From positions 44,128 to 108,127 of the forward strand of contig UZAN01039611.1 of assembly GCA_900618425.1 (NCBI GenBank): a stretch of DNA of 64,000 nucleotides, read 5' to 3'. The stretch is from Echinostoma caproni. Its lineage: Eukaryota; Platyhelminthes; Trematoda; Plagiorchiida; Echinostomatidae. Positions 38,185 through 48,365 of this stretch are shown piece after piece (the first letter of the stretch is position 1; the number at the start of each line of letters is the position of its first letter). The notes beneath the pieces were generated by a model. The model was not told the DNA's origin, did no database searches, and saw only the letters and a program-made list of their open reading frames with translations. Made by a program: the position numbers and the translations under genes.

Positions 38185-38270
38185 GGCCTCATAGCCTAGC
38201 TGGTTGAGTGGGCAGCATCCGTGTCTGGGTTAAAATCCCCAAATTCGAAACACTCGAAATCACTAATTGT
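38185..38270 (+). repeat. Decayed tRNA-like SINE head
   Basis: CCTAGCTGGTTGAGTGGGCA (A-box-like) is followed by GGGTTAAAATCCCC (B-box-like) about 30 nt later, the spacing of a tRNA-derived promoter. No hammerhead core follows. Confidence 0.4.
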
Positions 38271-39195
38271 CTAAAGCAGCTAAGTTGCTCAAATACTTCA
38301 CGATGACGTTTTGTAGAGTGACCATCAAAGGGGTTTTCTTTTGGGGAAATGCACAATCCGAATTCAGTATATTTATTCTAAGTGCAAAAAATGTGAGCTC
38401 CAGGTTTCGGGTTACAGTTATGAGGTTTTGAAATTGTCTTTCGAATTCTGGTCGTACATCACGTCATAGATATATATATCACTCATGATATCACTTGTAC
38501 CTATTTGACCATTACCATATCACATACGTTGTTAGCGCAAGTTTCGGAGATCGCACGGAAACGTTAAGCAAGCTGATTGTTCTTGCATTGACATAATCAG
38601 AGGCAGACACTGTTTATCATTTCTACCTTTTATCATATTGATTCTATGAATCATAAGATGATTTCTGATACTTTCGGATGCAACGTGCAAAGTGAAATTT
38701 CTCCCTAGTTTATAAATGCAGGTTTGTAGGAATTTGACAGAATTCTCCCGTATTGAATTGAAGTTGGTATAAAGCATTAATTAAACCGCTCTGGGTTCCG
38801 ACTCAATCACAAACATTCCTCGTAAGAGGTCATACCAGTTAGTACTTTCTCAGGATCAAAGTTAAAGGCCACGTACTCAGTGAATTTCTCAAACGTCAAT
38901 GTAACCATGAAAACTCGTAATTTTTGTTCGTTAACAGATCAATGTTCAAGACACAGGAAATTATCCCTCGTTTTCTAACTGCAGCGTAAATTATATCAGT
39001 TCTTATTTGTAAGTCAGTTTGGAATAAATAAAAGACGTTTTTTTGCACTGCTTGCGAATAAATCATCATCCATGTGGAGAGAATGAGCGGCTTTTGTCAG
39101 ATTGTTTTGTATTTTAACTTAGTGTTAGAAATATCTGCGAACAAGGCTCCAAATGGCAAACCTAATCCCATAAACAAACGACTTTTCGGTAGAAT
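38271..39195. other. Unassigned AT-rich sequence
   Basis: No recognised feature. Confidence 0.4.
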
Positions 39196-39207
39196 TGTCC
39201 ATTGACA

Positions 39208-39700
39208 CTCACTCAATGAGCGTCGTACGCCTCGTTCGTCAACCGTCCTCGCCTTGCGCTTGAGAACCCAGATTACTTCGCGTTAGTGTGAAGGATAAGA
39301 AAGACGTCGAGAACGTTCTTCTTTCTAGTTACCTTCTTGGCGAAGTTTCGAGCCGTTTAAGAATACTTCCTGACCGACCATTGCCCGCACATATGCGCCA
39401 TCGGACGAACCCAGTAGATGCAGGCGAGTTCGAGAATAAAATAGTTGTTTTGATCCACGGAGTCCGGAAATTGAATGATTCAGACAATTCTACATGCCAA
39501 AAAAACGATTGTAAAGAGTGAGGGTTTATTCAAGAGCTCATTGGATGCCACATTATTTTCACCAATTAAGTCAGCCGACCTCCATGCTTAGCAAACTACC
39601 GTGGAAACGGCCCGAGGATAATGAAAATAAACCTGAATACCCCGGAAATGGTCACATCGGTCTTGCAGACATGGCATTAAAACAGAAGAAGAGGACCACC
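39208..39700 (+). pseudogene. LINE ORF1-like nucleic-acid-binding protein remnant
   Basis: The frame reads VVRLVRQPSSP, EPRLLRVSVKDKKDVENVLL, RILPDRPLPAHMR, VVLIHGVRKLNDSD, and later GPRIMKINLNTPEMVTSVL. The pattern of a basic V-x-R-L-x-R segment, then P-R-[LI]-[LM]-[RK]-[VI]-x-[VL], then an L-x-D-R-P motif is that of ORF1 products beside trematode CR1-like LINEs. The P-R-L-L-R-V block is present twice, which suggests duplicated modules. Stops interrupt it. RNA chaperone or RNA-binding function is inferred from position and family. Confidence 0.5.
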
Positions 39701-39996
39701 AGTATTACGTCTCAGACCGCTGTTGAACTGTGAAGTAAAACGGTGTTCACAGTTAGAAAACGGGGCTATCTCTTCCAAGCTAAACTCCACTTCCCTCTCC
39801 TTCTTAGCGGGCCCACAGAAGCAGAACCCATTTCCTCAAAAAATACTGCTGACTGACCACAGAGTGGTTGGCATAAATAACGATTCTAAACCCAGCGGAT
39901 TCCTAAATGACGCTCCCCAGCTTGCTTTTACACAAAAGTACAAGGCTTCTTAAGTAAATTCCTGGGGTGCAAATGTGCTTGTGAACTGGTCAATGG

Positions 39997-40293
39997 GAGC
40001 TTGTTGCCATTAACGAAACTTGGTTGACTACCGATATTCTCGACTCTGAACGGTACCTACCCGGAATGTCGCTGCTGAGATGTGATCGTTCTACACGAGG
40101 TGGCGGTATGCTGCTATATTTCCGCAGAAACCTGCAATGTGAACCACTCGATCTCTTCGATGCAACATCCGACACACTTTGGTGCACAATGAGGCTGTCT
40201 AAAGACAATAATTGTTTGATCGGTGTAGTCTTCCGCTCTCCTGAATCCTCAGACGTAGCTAACGAGACACTCTTGCAGACTATGAGGAAGTGA
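39997..40293 (+). pseudogene. LINE endonuclease (APE-type) fragment
   Basis: About 98 codons read ELVAINETWLTTDILDSERY, PGMSLLRCDRSTRGGGMLLY, then a middle stretch to SPESSDVANETLLQ. N-E-T-W-L contains the catalytic Glu of the APE-type nuclease and R-G-G-G-x-x-x-Y is the following strand. The part carrying the catalytic D-x-N and S-D-H motifs is absent: the frame stops at 40291-40293 and the sequence goes straight into reverse transcriptase. It cannot be an active nuclease. Confidence 0.8.
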
Positions 40294-41565
40294 TCCTGCA
40301 AATACCGTCCAGTTACACTTCTTCCTGTTCTGTCAAATTAATGGAATCGACTGTTGCTGATTCTCTAATGAAGCATTTCGAGAAGCATAACATTTTTTCA
40401 CCGGCCCAACACGGATTTTGAAGGAAACGCTCGTGCACCACGAACCTGCTACATGCTCGAGATGAATGGAAAAATCAGTCGACTCAGGAGAGACAGTGGA
40501 TCTAGTATACTTAAAATTCTCCAAAGCGTTTGACAGGGTTAACCACCATATATTGCTGCGAAAGCTCCATAACCAGGGTGTTCGAGGACTGGAATTTCTT
40601 TGACAACTTACCCTATCGGTTCGAGTTGATGGTTCTCTATGGGGCTCTCTGTGGAGTTCCACATGGATCCGTACTCATTTCGTACCTATTCCTGGTATTC
40701 ATAAACAACCTACCAGATGTCCTTGGAGAAAAGGCATTATTATTTGCTAACAATGCCAAAGCATAGAGGATGGTACAATATCCTGATGATTATGAAACCT
40801 TACAGGAAACTCTCGACGCTGCTTATCGATGGTCTATCATTAATAATATCGAATTCAAAGTTGAGATATGCAAGGTTATATTGCTGCTCAACAGGGGTTA
40901 CTTTCCATACTAACTTGGAACTCGGCCATTACCGCATTCTCAAAACGAAATGGACCTGGGAGTTATCGTTCGTGAGGATCTAGGATGTTCTATACATTGC
41001 GCAAGAACGTATTTAAAGGCTATAAAAACACGTTGGATTGCTAAAACGTGTTTTCTGATCATTGGAAATAGACCTATTACCCCGCTGATTATCCGCATAC
41101 ACTAAACCACATATTGAGTATGCCATACAGGCTTAATACCCATGGCTGATTCGTAACCAAAAGGCACTCAAACGTCGACATAGAACAGCAATTAAAATGG
41201 TCAAAGGGTTACAATCGAAGACCTAAGGTGAAAGGCTGCAAATTCTCGGACTCTATTCGTCTGAATACCGTCGAATACGGGGGGACATGATCCTCGTACA
41301 TCAAATACTACATCAACCAAACAACCCGTGTGGTACTCTGCTAACACTATCCAAGAATGATCACCTCTGAGAACATCCGTTTAAACGTTTGCTCCAAAAG
41401 AGTCGGCCAGGATGCCGGCGCCATTCCGTAAGCCTCAGAGTTTGTAATACGTGGAAATTTCTGCCACCACAACTGGTCCGTGCACCAACCATAGATTCAC
41501 TCAAGTCACGACTGGATGAAGCATTGAACCACCTAACTTTTCAGCACCTTGAGTGTAAGTTATAA
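40294..41565 (+). pseudogene. CR1/Jockey-like reverse transcriptase, all catalytic Asp lost
   Basis: RT motifs appear in order across several frames: YRPVTLLPVLS; LMESTVADSL; HNIFSPAQHGF, then a stop in place of R; SCTTNLLHARDEW; VYLKFSKAFDRVNHHILLRK; GVPHGSVLISYLFLVFINNL; KALLFANNAK; DLGVIVREDLGC; and the C-terminal YRRIRGDMILVHQIL and SLRVCNTWKFLPPQL blocks. The palm motif expected as Y-L-D-F reads YLKF, and the expected F-A-D-D reads FANN, so all three metal-binding aspartates are replaced. The finger-to-palm stretch is also shortened. It reads into TAA at 41563-41565. Confidence 0.88.
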
Positions 41566-41640
41566 TTTGCTATATAATTGTACTACCAACCGAACCCAGT
41601 GTGTACAGATCCTAAGGGAATCAGTAAGCATAAGCTTTAG

Positions 41641-43717
41641 TTTACCCATAATAAAATATGAATTTTAATGTGAACAAGAAGAGCAACTGTTTGAAATGTT
41701 CGGTGAACCCATCTGCACTCGCTCTATCGCGCGCATCCACAAAACCGTATGTGAAAAACATAATAGGATTACACGTGTTTATCCCTGTGATATTTTACTC
41801 AAATTTGCGAATCATTTCTATTTTTATCGAACTAGTTATTGTGTGCGTGACCACAACAGTCATTAGTTTTGTTATTTTTTGCACAACCAGAGCTCTTTCT
41901 CTTTTTTAACTCACCTAGGCCGTTTTTTCTGAAATCAAACAGGTTTGTAGGTAGGCGAGTGCGGGGGTGTCAATAAAGAGTTTCCAATCACTTTAAAAAC
42001 ACTCACACGTGGAAGCGAAAATCACGCTTTTCGTTGATCTATGGAGATATTATGTTCGTGTTACATGATAACTGTAGTTAGGGCAACATTATTCTAGCTG
42101 GTATGAATAACTACTGTGGAGTATTAAACATGTACCGGCAAAATTATTCTTCTATCCCTGAATATTTAAAGCCCAAATAGAAATATGCCACTGACAAACA
42201 CATTACCGCGAAATAGATTGTAGCCTATATAAACCGGAAGTTGGATTAGTTCGTCTGATAGAAAACTCTAATTAGAATCATTGAGATATTGCATACATCG
42301 GGGAGTCAATGACTGCCTTATAATAAGCGTTGGGTACTTTCAAANTTCAAAGACAGTGACTGATAAACGGTCGTAGTGTGTAGTGTTGACGAATTTTAAA
42401 CTGTTGCAGTTCCGGGTAGAAAATCATATTTTTAAGCAGGAAACTTTTCAATGATCAATTACAAGGAAAATAAGGCTGCTCATTCTCTTCGGATTTATCA
42501 TGGGTGCGTGACATGTCCCCTTCATACGACGAATAAATTTTGCTAATCAAATTGAGTGCAACGAAGTAGCGTTCCATATGAAAAGCAAATTTTATTTGAG
42601 AGATAAACCCTGATTGGCTTGGGTAACTTCATATCCCAAAGAAATCTGAAAATAAGTGCTGTGGAATATGTTTACATTTATTTATGTTTGGCCAACATGT
42701 GTTATTACAGTATATTGATGTTCATCACAGCTCCATTTCAATGAAAGCTTTNGAAAGCTTTGTCTAAGATAGGTAAACCATGGTAAATGAAAACGACGCT
42801 TTATCGTTTATCAACTACCGCCATGCAATTCATCATATCGGTTTCCGAAATCCGGGTGGTTTTGTACTAAATGAAATTTTACAGTAAAAGTCCGAACATT
42901 TGTCTGAAAAACCAATAAGGGATTCCGACGAGAAACATTCGCATTGCTGGACATTTCACGTCGCTACCAGGGTATGATCAGACAACATTTGACATGGAAG
43001 GTGATACTCTTGACTCACTTCGAGTAAGGAGGTCGAACGTCAGTACTTGAACAAGGTAATTGCACTAAGTGTTTTTTGAAGTCGTCTTCATATTTGTACG
43101 TTCTTCGATCGACAGTACCAAAACCACCACAACAACAAAATAGAACACCAAATAATCTAATCGGACAGTTATCAAGTTAGGTCAGATAAACTTTTTCATT
43201 AGCTCCCCATCGTGCAGCTAAGAGCACTGTGCAAATTGAGCTACATTGGGGGATGTCTAATAATCCTCTGCATAGAAGTACTCAACATTTCACGGAGGCG
43301 TTTCAATTTTCACAGGCTTATGCTGTTCTCCTCCATGCATTTTAGTGGTAAAAAAGAAGAAAATTGACTGGGTCTTTAGAGTTTGCTCTGCTAGCCGAAG
43401 TCCCCTAAATTGGATGATTGCTATTTACTTTATTATTTTCTCTTACTGAGGCAGATAATGTTGTGCTACCGTGTCTACATTCGATATGCTGTCAATGTCG
43501 CTCATCACGAAATAGGCTTACACCATACTAGAAGCTGTAATATCCTAATATTCACTTGGAAAAATTGCTGCTTGTCAGAGATTTATACACAAAACATTCA
43601 AACGAATCCACAGAATGTCATAATAGCATTACAGGAGGCATCTCAGAAGTTTCTCTTTGCGTGATGTGTCGTGGCTATCATTACTATTTTTATTTTTATA
43701 TGTCTTAGTTCAGACTG
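41641..43717. other. Unassigned AT-rich sequence
   Basis: No element was recognised. Isolated Ns lie at about 42344 and 42752; the second sits between two copies of GAAAGCTTT. A possible truncated tRNA-like SINE head on the minus strand at 43200-43255 was too weak to call. Confidence 0.35.
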
Positions 43718-44300
43718 TGCCGAAAAAATCACGGTACAATAATCTTCCCCAGAAATGCAAAAGGTCCATGATATCCTCGGAGGCACGATAATGCTAGGTT
43801 GCTCAGACCCAAGCAGATGAATTTTCATGCAGAATTCACAACCGGAGCCTTCAGCTAATCAAAGCCTGACCCGCAAGGCGGCAGGGGCGGTGTGTGAAAA
43901 TCACAACAGACTGGGGAGAGGCGTTGTTTAGTTCATCGGCTCTTTTGGACGGGGTCAAACGTCCAAGTTATCTATTACTCCTCGATACCCAGTGCAGAAG
44001 GTGACAACTATTACGTTTGTGTTTGTTGTTCGTACGCCTCTTCTTGGTTGGTTCGAAATCAGGGTTTTTACCCAACTCTATAAGGTGAACTGCCAATGGT
44101 TCACCGATACGGATATAGTGCGGATGTAGTGGGGAAAAGCCTCCGCCACTAGAGGACAGTGAATACGGATTTCTAAGCAGATGCTATTTGAGACACTTAG
44201 TCGTATGGGAGCATGCCGCGAGGTGCAAGGGAAGGGTGATCAGCCGCAACCTGAGACACCGTCTCCAGACAATACTGAGGTTTTCTTGGTACTCGGACTT
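43718..44300 (+). repeat. Interspersed repeat family, copy C
   Basis: Near full-length relative of copies A and D. It includes GGTACAATAATC, TAATGCTAGGTTGCTCAGAC, GAATTCACAACCGGAGCCTT, CCTGACCCGCAAGGCGGCAG, TTTGGACGGGGTCAAACGTC, CTTGGTTGGTTCG, TGAACTGCCAATGGTTCACC, CCTCCGCCACTAGAGGACAG, GGTGATCAGCCGCAACCTGA and AATACTGAGG. Unlike A and B, its antisense frame is broken by several stops. Confidence 0.8.
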
Positions 44301-44692
44301 TGACCACACGGTTTAACAAATATAATAATCTAACATAAGCGGATGAACGTAACCCTCAAACTAAGCTTATTTTTCACTCTTAGAATTGATTTCGTTGCCA
44401 GTTGAACTTGATCATAGGTTTGTAGTTTCCGCGATCATAAGAAGGTGTCGAGAAAGTAAGCTCCGGATGCATCGTACATATCACAAAACGCTTTTGTAAG
44501 ACTTAGATACTTAGTTGTTATGAAAGAGTTTTCCGCATTTTCTAACCCAGACCTGTCTATATCTTGTCTTTACCTAACCGACTACAGCAACTTCATTTAC
44601 AATGTTTGCTGTCCAAGAAGAACGGTTTTTGGTCGACGTGGCTGTTTTTCCTCTCAATTCTCGGAACAATTGCCTCTCCAAAACATGAGTAC
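44301..44692. other. Unassigned sequence
   Basis: No recognised feature. Confidence 0.4.
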
Positions 44693-44734
44693 AAAGTATA
44701 TTCAAGTAAAGTAAAGTAAGTAAGTATAAGTAAA

Positions 44735-44766
<32 letters not shown>

Positions 44767-44777
44767 GTATATTCAAG
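44693..44777 (+). repeat. (AAGT)n array flanked by 14-bp direct repeat
   Basis: A tetranucleotide array (mostly AAGT units) is flanked on both sides by the same 14 bases, AAAGTATATTCAAG (44693-44706 and 44764-44777). The flanks look like a target-site duplication. This would fit insertion of little more than a retroelement's repetitive 3' tail, or slippage between two copies. Confidence 0.9.
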
Positions 44778-44796
44778 AACGTAACAAAGGCAATCA

Positions 44797-45012
44797 ATGT
44801 CGAACTTTGGCGACAGAACCATCTTGAACCCGCGAAACCATGCCAGTCCTTCTGGTCATAACTACTATCCATTCCCGGATATTGAAGATGAATCTCCCAG
44901 GTTCATCAGGGCTAGGGATACGCCAGTGCCTGATTCTTCTATGGATAACATACCCTACGAAATATTACTAAAGAACTCCAACGAGTTTACCCTTATAAGA
45001 CGGGCATGCTAG
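44797..45012 (+). other. 71-codon open frame of unknown nature
   Basis: The frame MSNFGDRTILNPRN to LLKNSNEFTLIRRAC is hydrophilic, protein-like in composition and less AT-rich than its surroundings. No domain was recognised and there are no clear splice signals. It may be a fragment of a transposon gene or an exon. Confidence 0.2.
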
Positions 45013-48000
45013 ATAGATTACAACCTTCGGTATTAAAAGAATGCTCCAGCACCCTGTAGTCTGTATGCTCCGACTTTTATCTTGCTCATCATTTAATAAA
45101 TGACTAATGGAGAACCTTGAGCAGTATATTAATTCAAGCAGAAGTAGGAAATTTCGTTTCACAGTTAATAGTTTCGATCATCCTGAAGATATTCGGAAAC
45201 AGGATTGTACGCATTTCGTCTACCCATTGAACTTAATTGATTGTAGTCCATTTTTCATCCTCCTGTAGGGTTACCCACTGATTCTTTAAAGTAATACATT
45301 TTAGCATATCAACGTTCAGCAATACATGTAAACCTGTGCGAGTCCGCTTTATCAACGATTCATTTGGAAGCATTGATAGCGATTCGCTTTTAACATTGAC
45401 TCCAAACCACAGTGTCGAGTTGCGTAAGATAGCCCTCCTAAACAACCACACTTCCAATCAAAAGAGGTCTCCAAGCGTTTGTAACGAATTCTAATCAGTC
45501 TTTTGTCCAAATTGTGGTATCTGTAAGTCAGCATTTTTCTCCTTTCTTCGTTTTCACACACCGGAATTAGCCTGTTCTGATGCAGTATGCTAGAGTTCTC
45601 ATGACCCATCTTACTGCTATTCAACTCGATATCTGGCAGATGTGGTGTTCGGTACACAACTTTCTAATGGAATCCCGTAAGGTGGAGAATTTGTACGTTC
45701 TCCTTGGTAGGGTGACACATACACTTCACAAACGATGTCCCACTAAGTTGCAAAACCTGTGCTGCATATTTTGGCGTTTGACTTCACCGTCCTCTCTTTT
45801 AGTCTGGGATAATCAGTATTGATATTGCAAATGTCAAAATGCTTTTCTTTTCTGCCCTCCACTTAAAGCTCTTATCCATTTTATTTACACTAGCTAAAAG
45901 AGTTCGCACCTGCCTGCATTTCCCTCATACGGGCTATTTATGTCCGCAACGATGTTTTCTGGCGTATTGTAAAAGGGGATATGCGTGGTATCTGGATCAC
46001 TAAAACAATTATCCATGTGTCCTGGCCTACGACGAACTCTGATCATCCATCGTATCGTCTTCCAACACATTATGGCTTTTGATAAGGTTGTTTGTATTAC
46101 GTCGTCTGATTTCTGTTCCACCCTTACCGGCGCATTACCTAAATCTATTTCAATCTACTCTACTGGGCTAGAAGTACAAGCGTATTGAAATACCTGTAAA
46201 GCGCACACAACTCCTTCAGAGTTTCTGATCTGGCTCGTTTTTTATATCACCTGAACCCTACTGTTTATTACTTATTCACAGCTTTAAGTAAAATCCTTAC
46301 CCATAATATATTTACTCGTCTCCCTTGTTCGTTATCTGTCAAACATTGGTCAGCTGAATGTACGCACACCCCAGAGCACAATCAAGCATTGTCATGACTT
46401 GACTTAATCAGGCTGATCATTCACTGAGTGACAGATATTTGTCTCAGCAAAGTACGATANGACAAAGGAGGCAAAACGTTTCACCATGTACCACGGCTGA
46501 AAGCTAACATATACTTATGGGACACTAAAGCATTAACTTGGGTATTGTCTATCATAATGTGGTTGCTATGCCAATTGGAATGCATAGGATTTTATTCCCA
46601 TGAGAGGACAATATATTTCTACAGTCTCTCTCTCTCTCACTTCCTTGTTATATCACATATTTAAACTAATTTCATATTCACACCGGCGGAAGTTCAACAC
46701 TTTTCTATCCCCAATCTTAAAAACAATGCTATTGTACTAATTTATAAATATGGTTTCCCATGTGATTCCGGAAAGTCACGTCCCGTTATGCTTCTCTCTC
46801 GATTTTTGCTGATTTTCTGATACAGTAATTGAAGAACTGTCCCACACGTTGCACTCATCTGCGGATAAAGCCAATCATGAACATGTTCTCCCCGTTGTGT
46901 GCAGAAGAGATGTAGAAAATCATTCCTCTGTATTAGGATCAGGAAGTCATTATAGGGCATTTAGAATAGTTTTGTCATCCTCTTAGGACACGTACAATGT
47001 TTGGTCTCCATAAAACTTTTCTGTTGACGTTCACCCGAGAATGGTCGTTTTATTTACGCTTAAGCACCAGACGCGCATAATGTTACAGGGGTTGAATTGG
47101 AACGTTGGTATTTCAATATTCTATTATTAGAGGTCAAAACTGGACACGGACTTGGCTCCGCACCAATGAGCATCGTAATGAAACATTTAACTGATATTTC
47201 ATATCGTCGGTAATCTTTGTGAGGGCGGATTGTTTAGAGTTGTGTGATCGGGAAACCTGCCTCAAGAAAGATCCGGGAAGTAACCAAACAGGTGGGGGTT
47301 TATAATATCTACTGACAAAGGCATAGTGTATATATCATTTATTAGTATTTAAAAAAATTGAAAGTAGGCATTATATTCCTAATCCTTCAGTGCTCTCACC
47401 TGAATATTCTCATCTCACGATTTGGCTCGGATACCGTAAAATAAACAGCCCTTTTGATATATAAACTGTTGTATCCTAAGACGTATCAGGATGAATTTCT
47501 TATTTTATTTCAGAATTTCAATTTTGTGTATTGCATCTGACCTGAAATGTTTCTTCAGAAAATGCTAACATTCCCTGATTTTCAAAACAGTTTCAGATTT
47601 TTGGCATATCTGAAATTATGGAAGCCGTCCTGGAAATTCAAATTTACAAGTACCAATAATCCTGAATAACTGTATGATTTTCCGATCAAATTTACTTTTC
47701 AGGAGAACTATAATGCTACAAACCTCTCAGTTTCTGCAAATGTTGCGTACGATTTATAAACATAGGACGATGATTATCGTGTTTAATTTCTCATTGATGT
47801 CCTCGACGCTGTTTTTGATCGACCATTGTTTTCATCCTAACAGAATAATTGTATGCTTAAGTACGTCTATAGCATCAACATATCACGCTCTGGTTACACT
47901 GAAGAGATATTCTTAGATTTAAGAGGTCTTATCTGCCCTAGTGATTCAAGAACTGTATCTACAACGAAGATCACACTGTTCAGTCCTTCAACACAAACAT

Positions 48001-48239
48001 CACATACGGTCTGCATACTAAAATATCACAAATCAATCAAAGTCACACAATTGGTTACCAAACTACATGTCCAAGATCAAAATCATTCAGTTACTTTGCT
48101 TTGTTTCCTGGGGTCAGTATGAAAGAAATAACACCAATTGAATTCGGATGGAAGTTTTAACCTGTTTTTATTCTGTCACCACTATTTATGGTTTACCTAG
48201 TGTTGAGTCTGATATTCAGATGCTGCTTCACAGGTTTCC
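45013..48239. other. Unassigned AT-rich sequence
   Basis: Includes a 101-codon minus frame at 45657-45352 with an LHQNRLIPV segment that only faintly recalls the end of Gypsy-type integrases. Also contains a short TC run at 46624-46640 and an N near 46450. Nothing could be called. Confidence 0.3.
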
Positions 48240-48365
48240 TTTTCAACCGTGTCCGTTACGATGTGAGTGCGTCCCGAATCATTAGGTGCGAGAGCTGATG
48301 CTACACAGCTCTCTAATGAGAGCCTTTAACTTCAGATACTTTTGGACGCATATCTAGGCAGTTTC
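48240..48365 (+). repeat. Possible decayed hammerhead SINE copy
   Basis: GCTACACAGCTCTCTAATGA, then GAGCCTTTAACTTCAG and ACTTTTGGACGCAT, can be aligned with the stem II, GAAA and tail region of the SINE at 14.1 kb. A hairpin GCTCTC/GAGAGC with loop TAAT is retained. The tRNA-like head is not convincing. Confidence 0.35.

Larger units (their letters stand above)
39200..41640 (+). mobile_element. CR1/Jockey-like LINE, decayed and internally deleted
   Basis: Three consecutive modules lie in sense order: an ORF1-like piece (39.21-39.70 kb), an endonuclease piece (39.997-40.29 kb) and a reverse transcriptase with the usual C-terminal tail (40.29-41.565 kb). The 3' untranslated part probably runs to about 41640. 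The copy is shorter than a complete CR1-type LINE because the second half of the endonuclease and the linker are deleted. Frameshifts and stops occur throughout. Base composition is clearly less AT-rich than the flanks. Confidence 0.85.

Noticed and set aside
43200..43255. Truncated tRNA-like SINE head on the minus strand (TAGCTCAATTTGCACAGTGC)
   Set aside because: It resembles a D-arm/A box, but no B box follows.
45352..45657. Minus-strand frame as the end of a Gypsy-type integrase
   Set aside because: Only LHQNRLIPV faintly resembles the family; no zinc-binding or D,D-35-E motif was found nearby.
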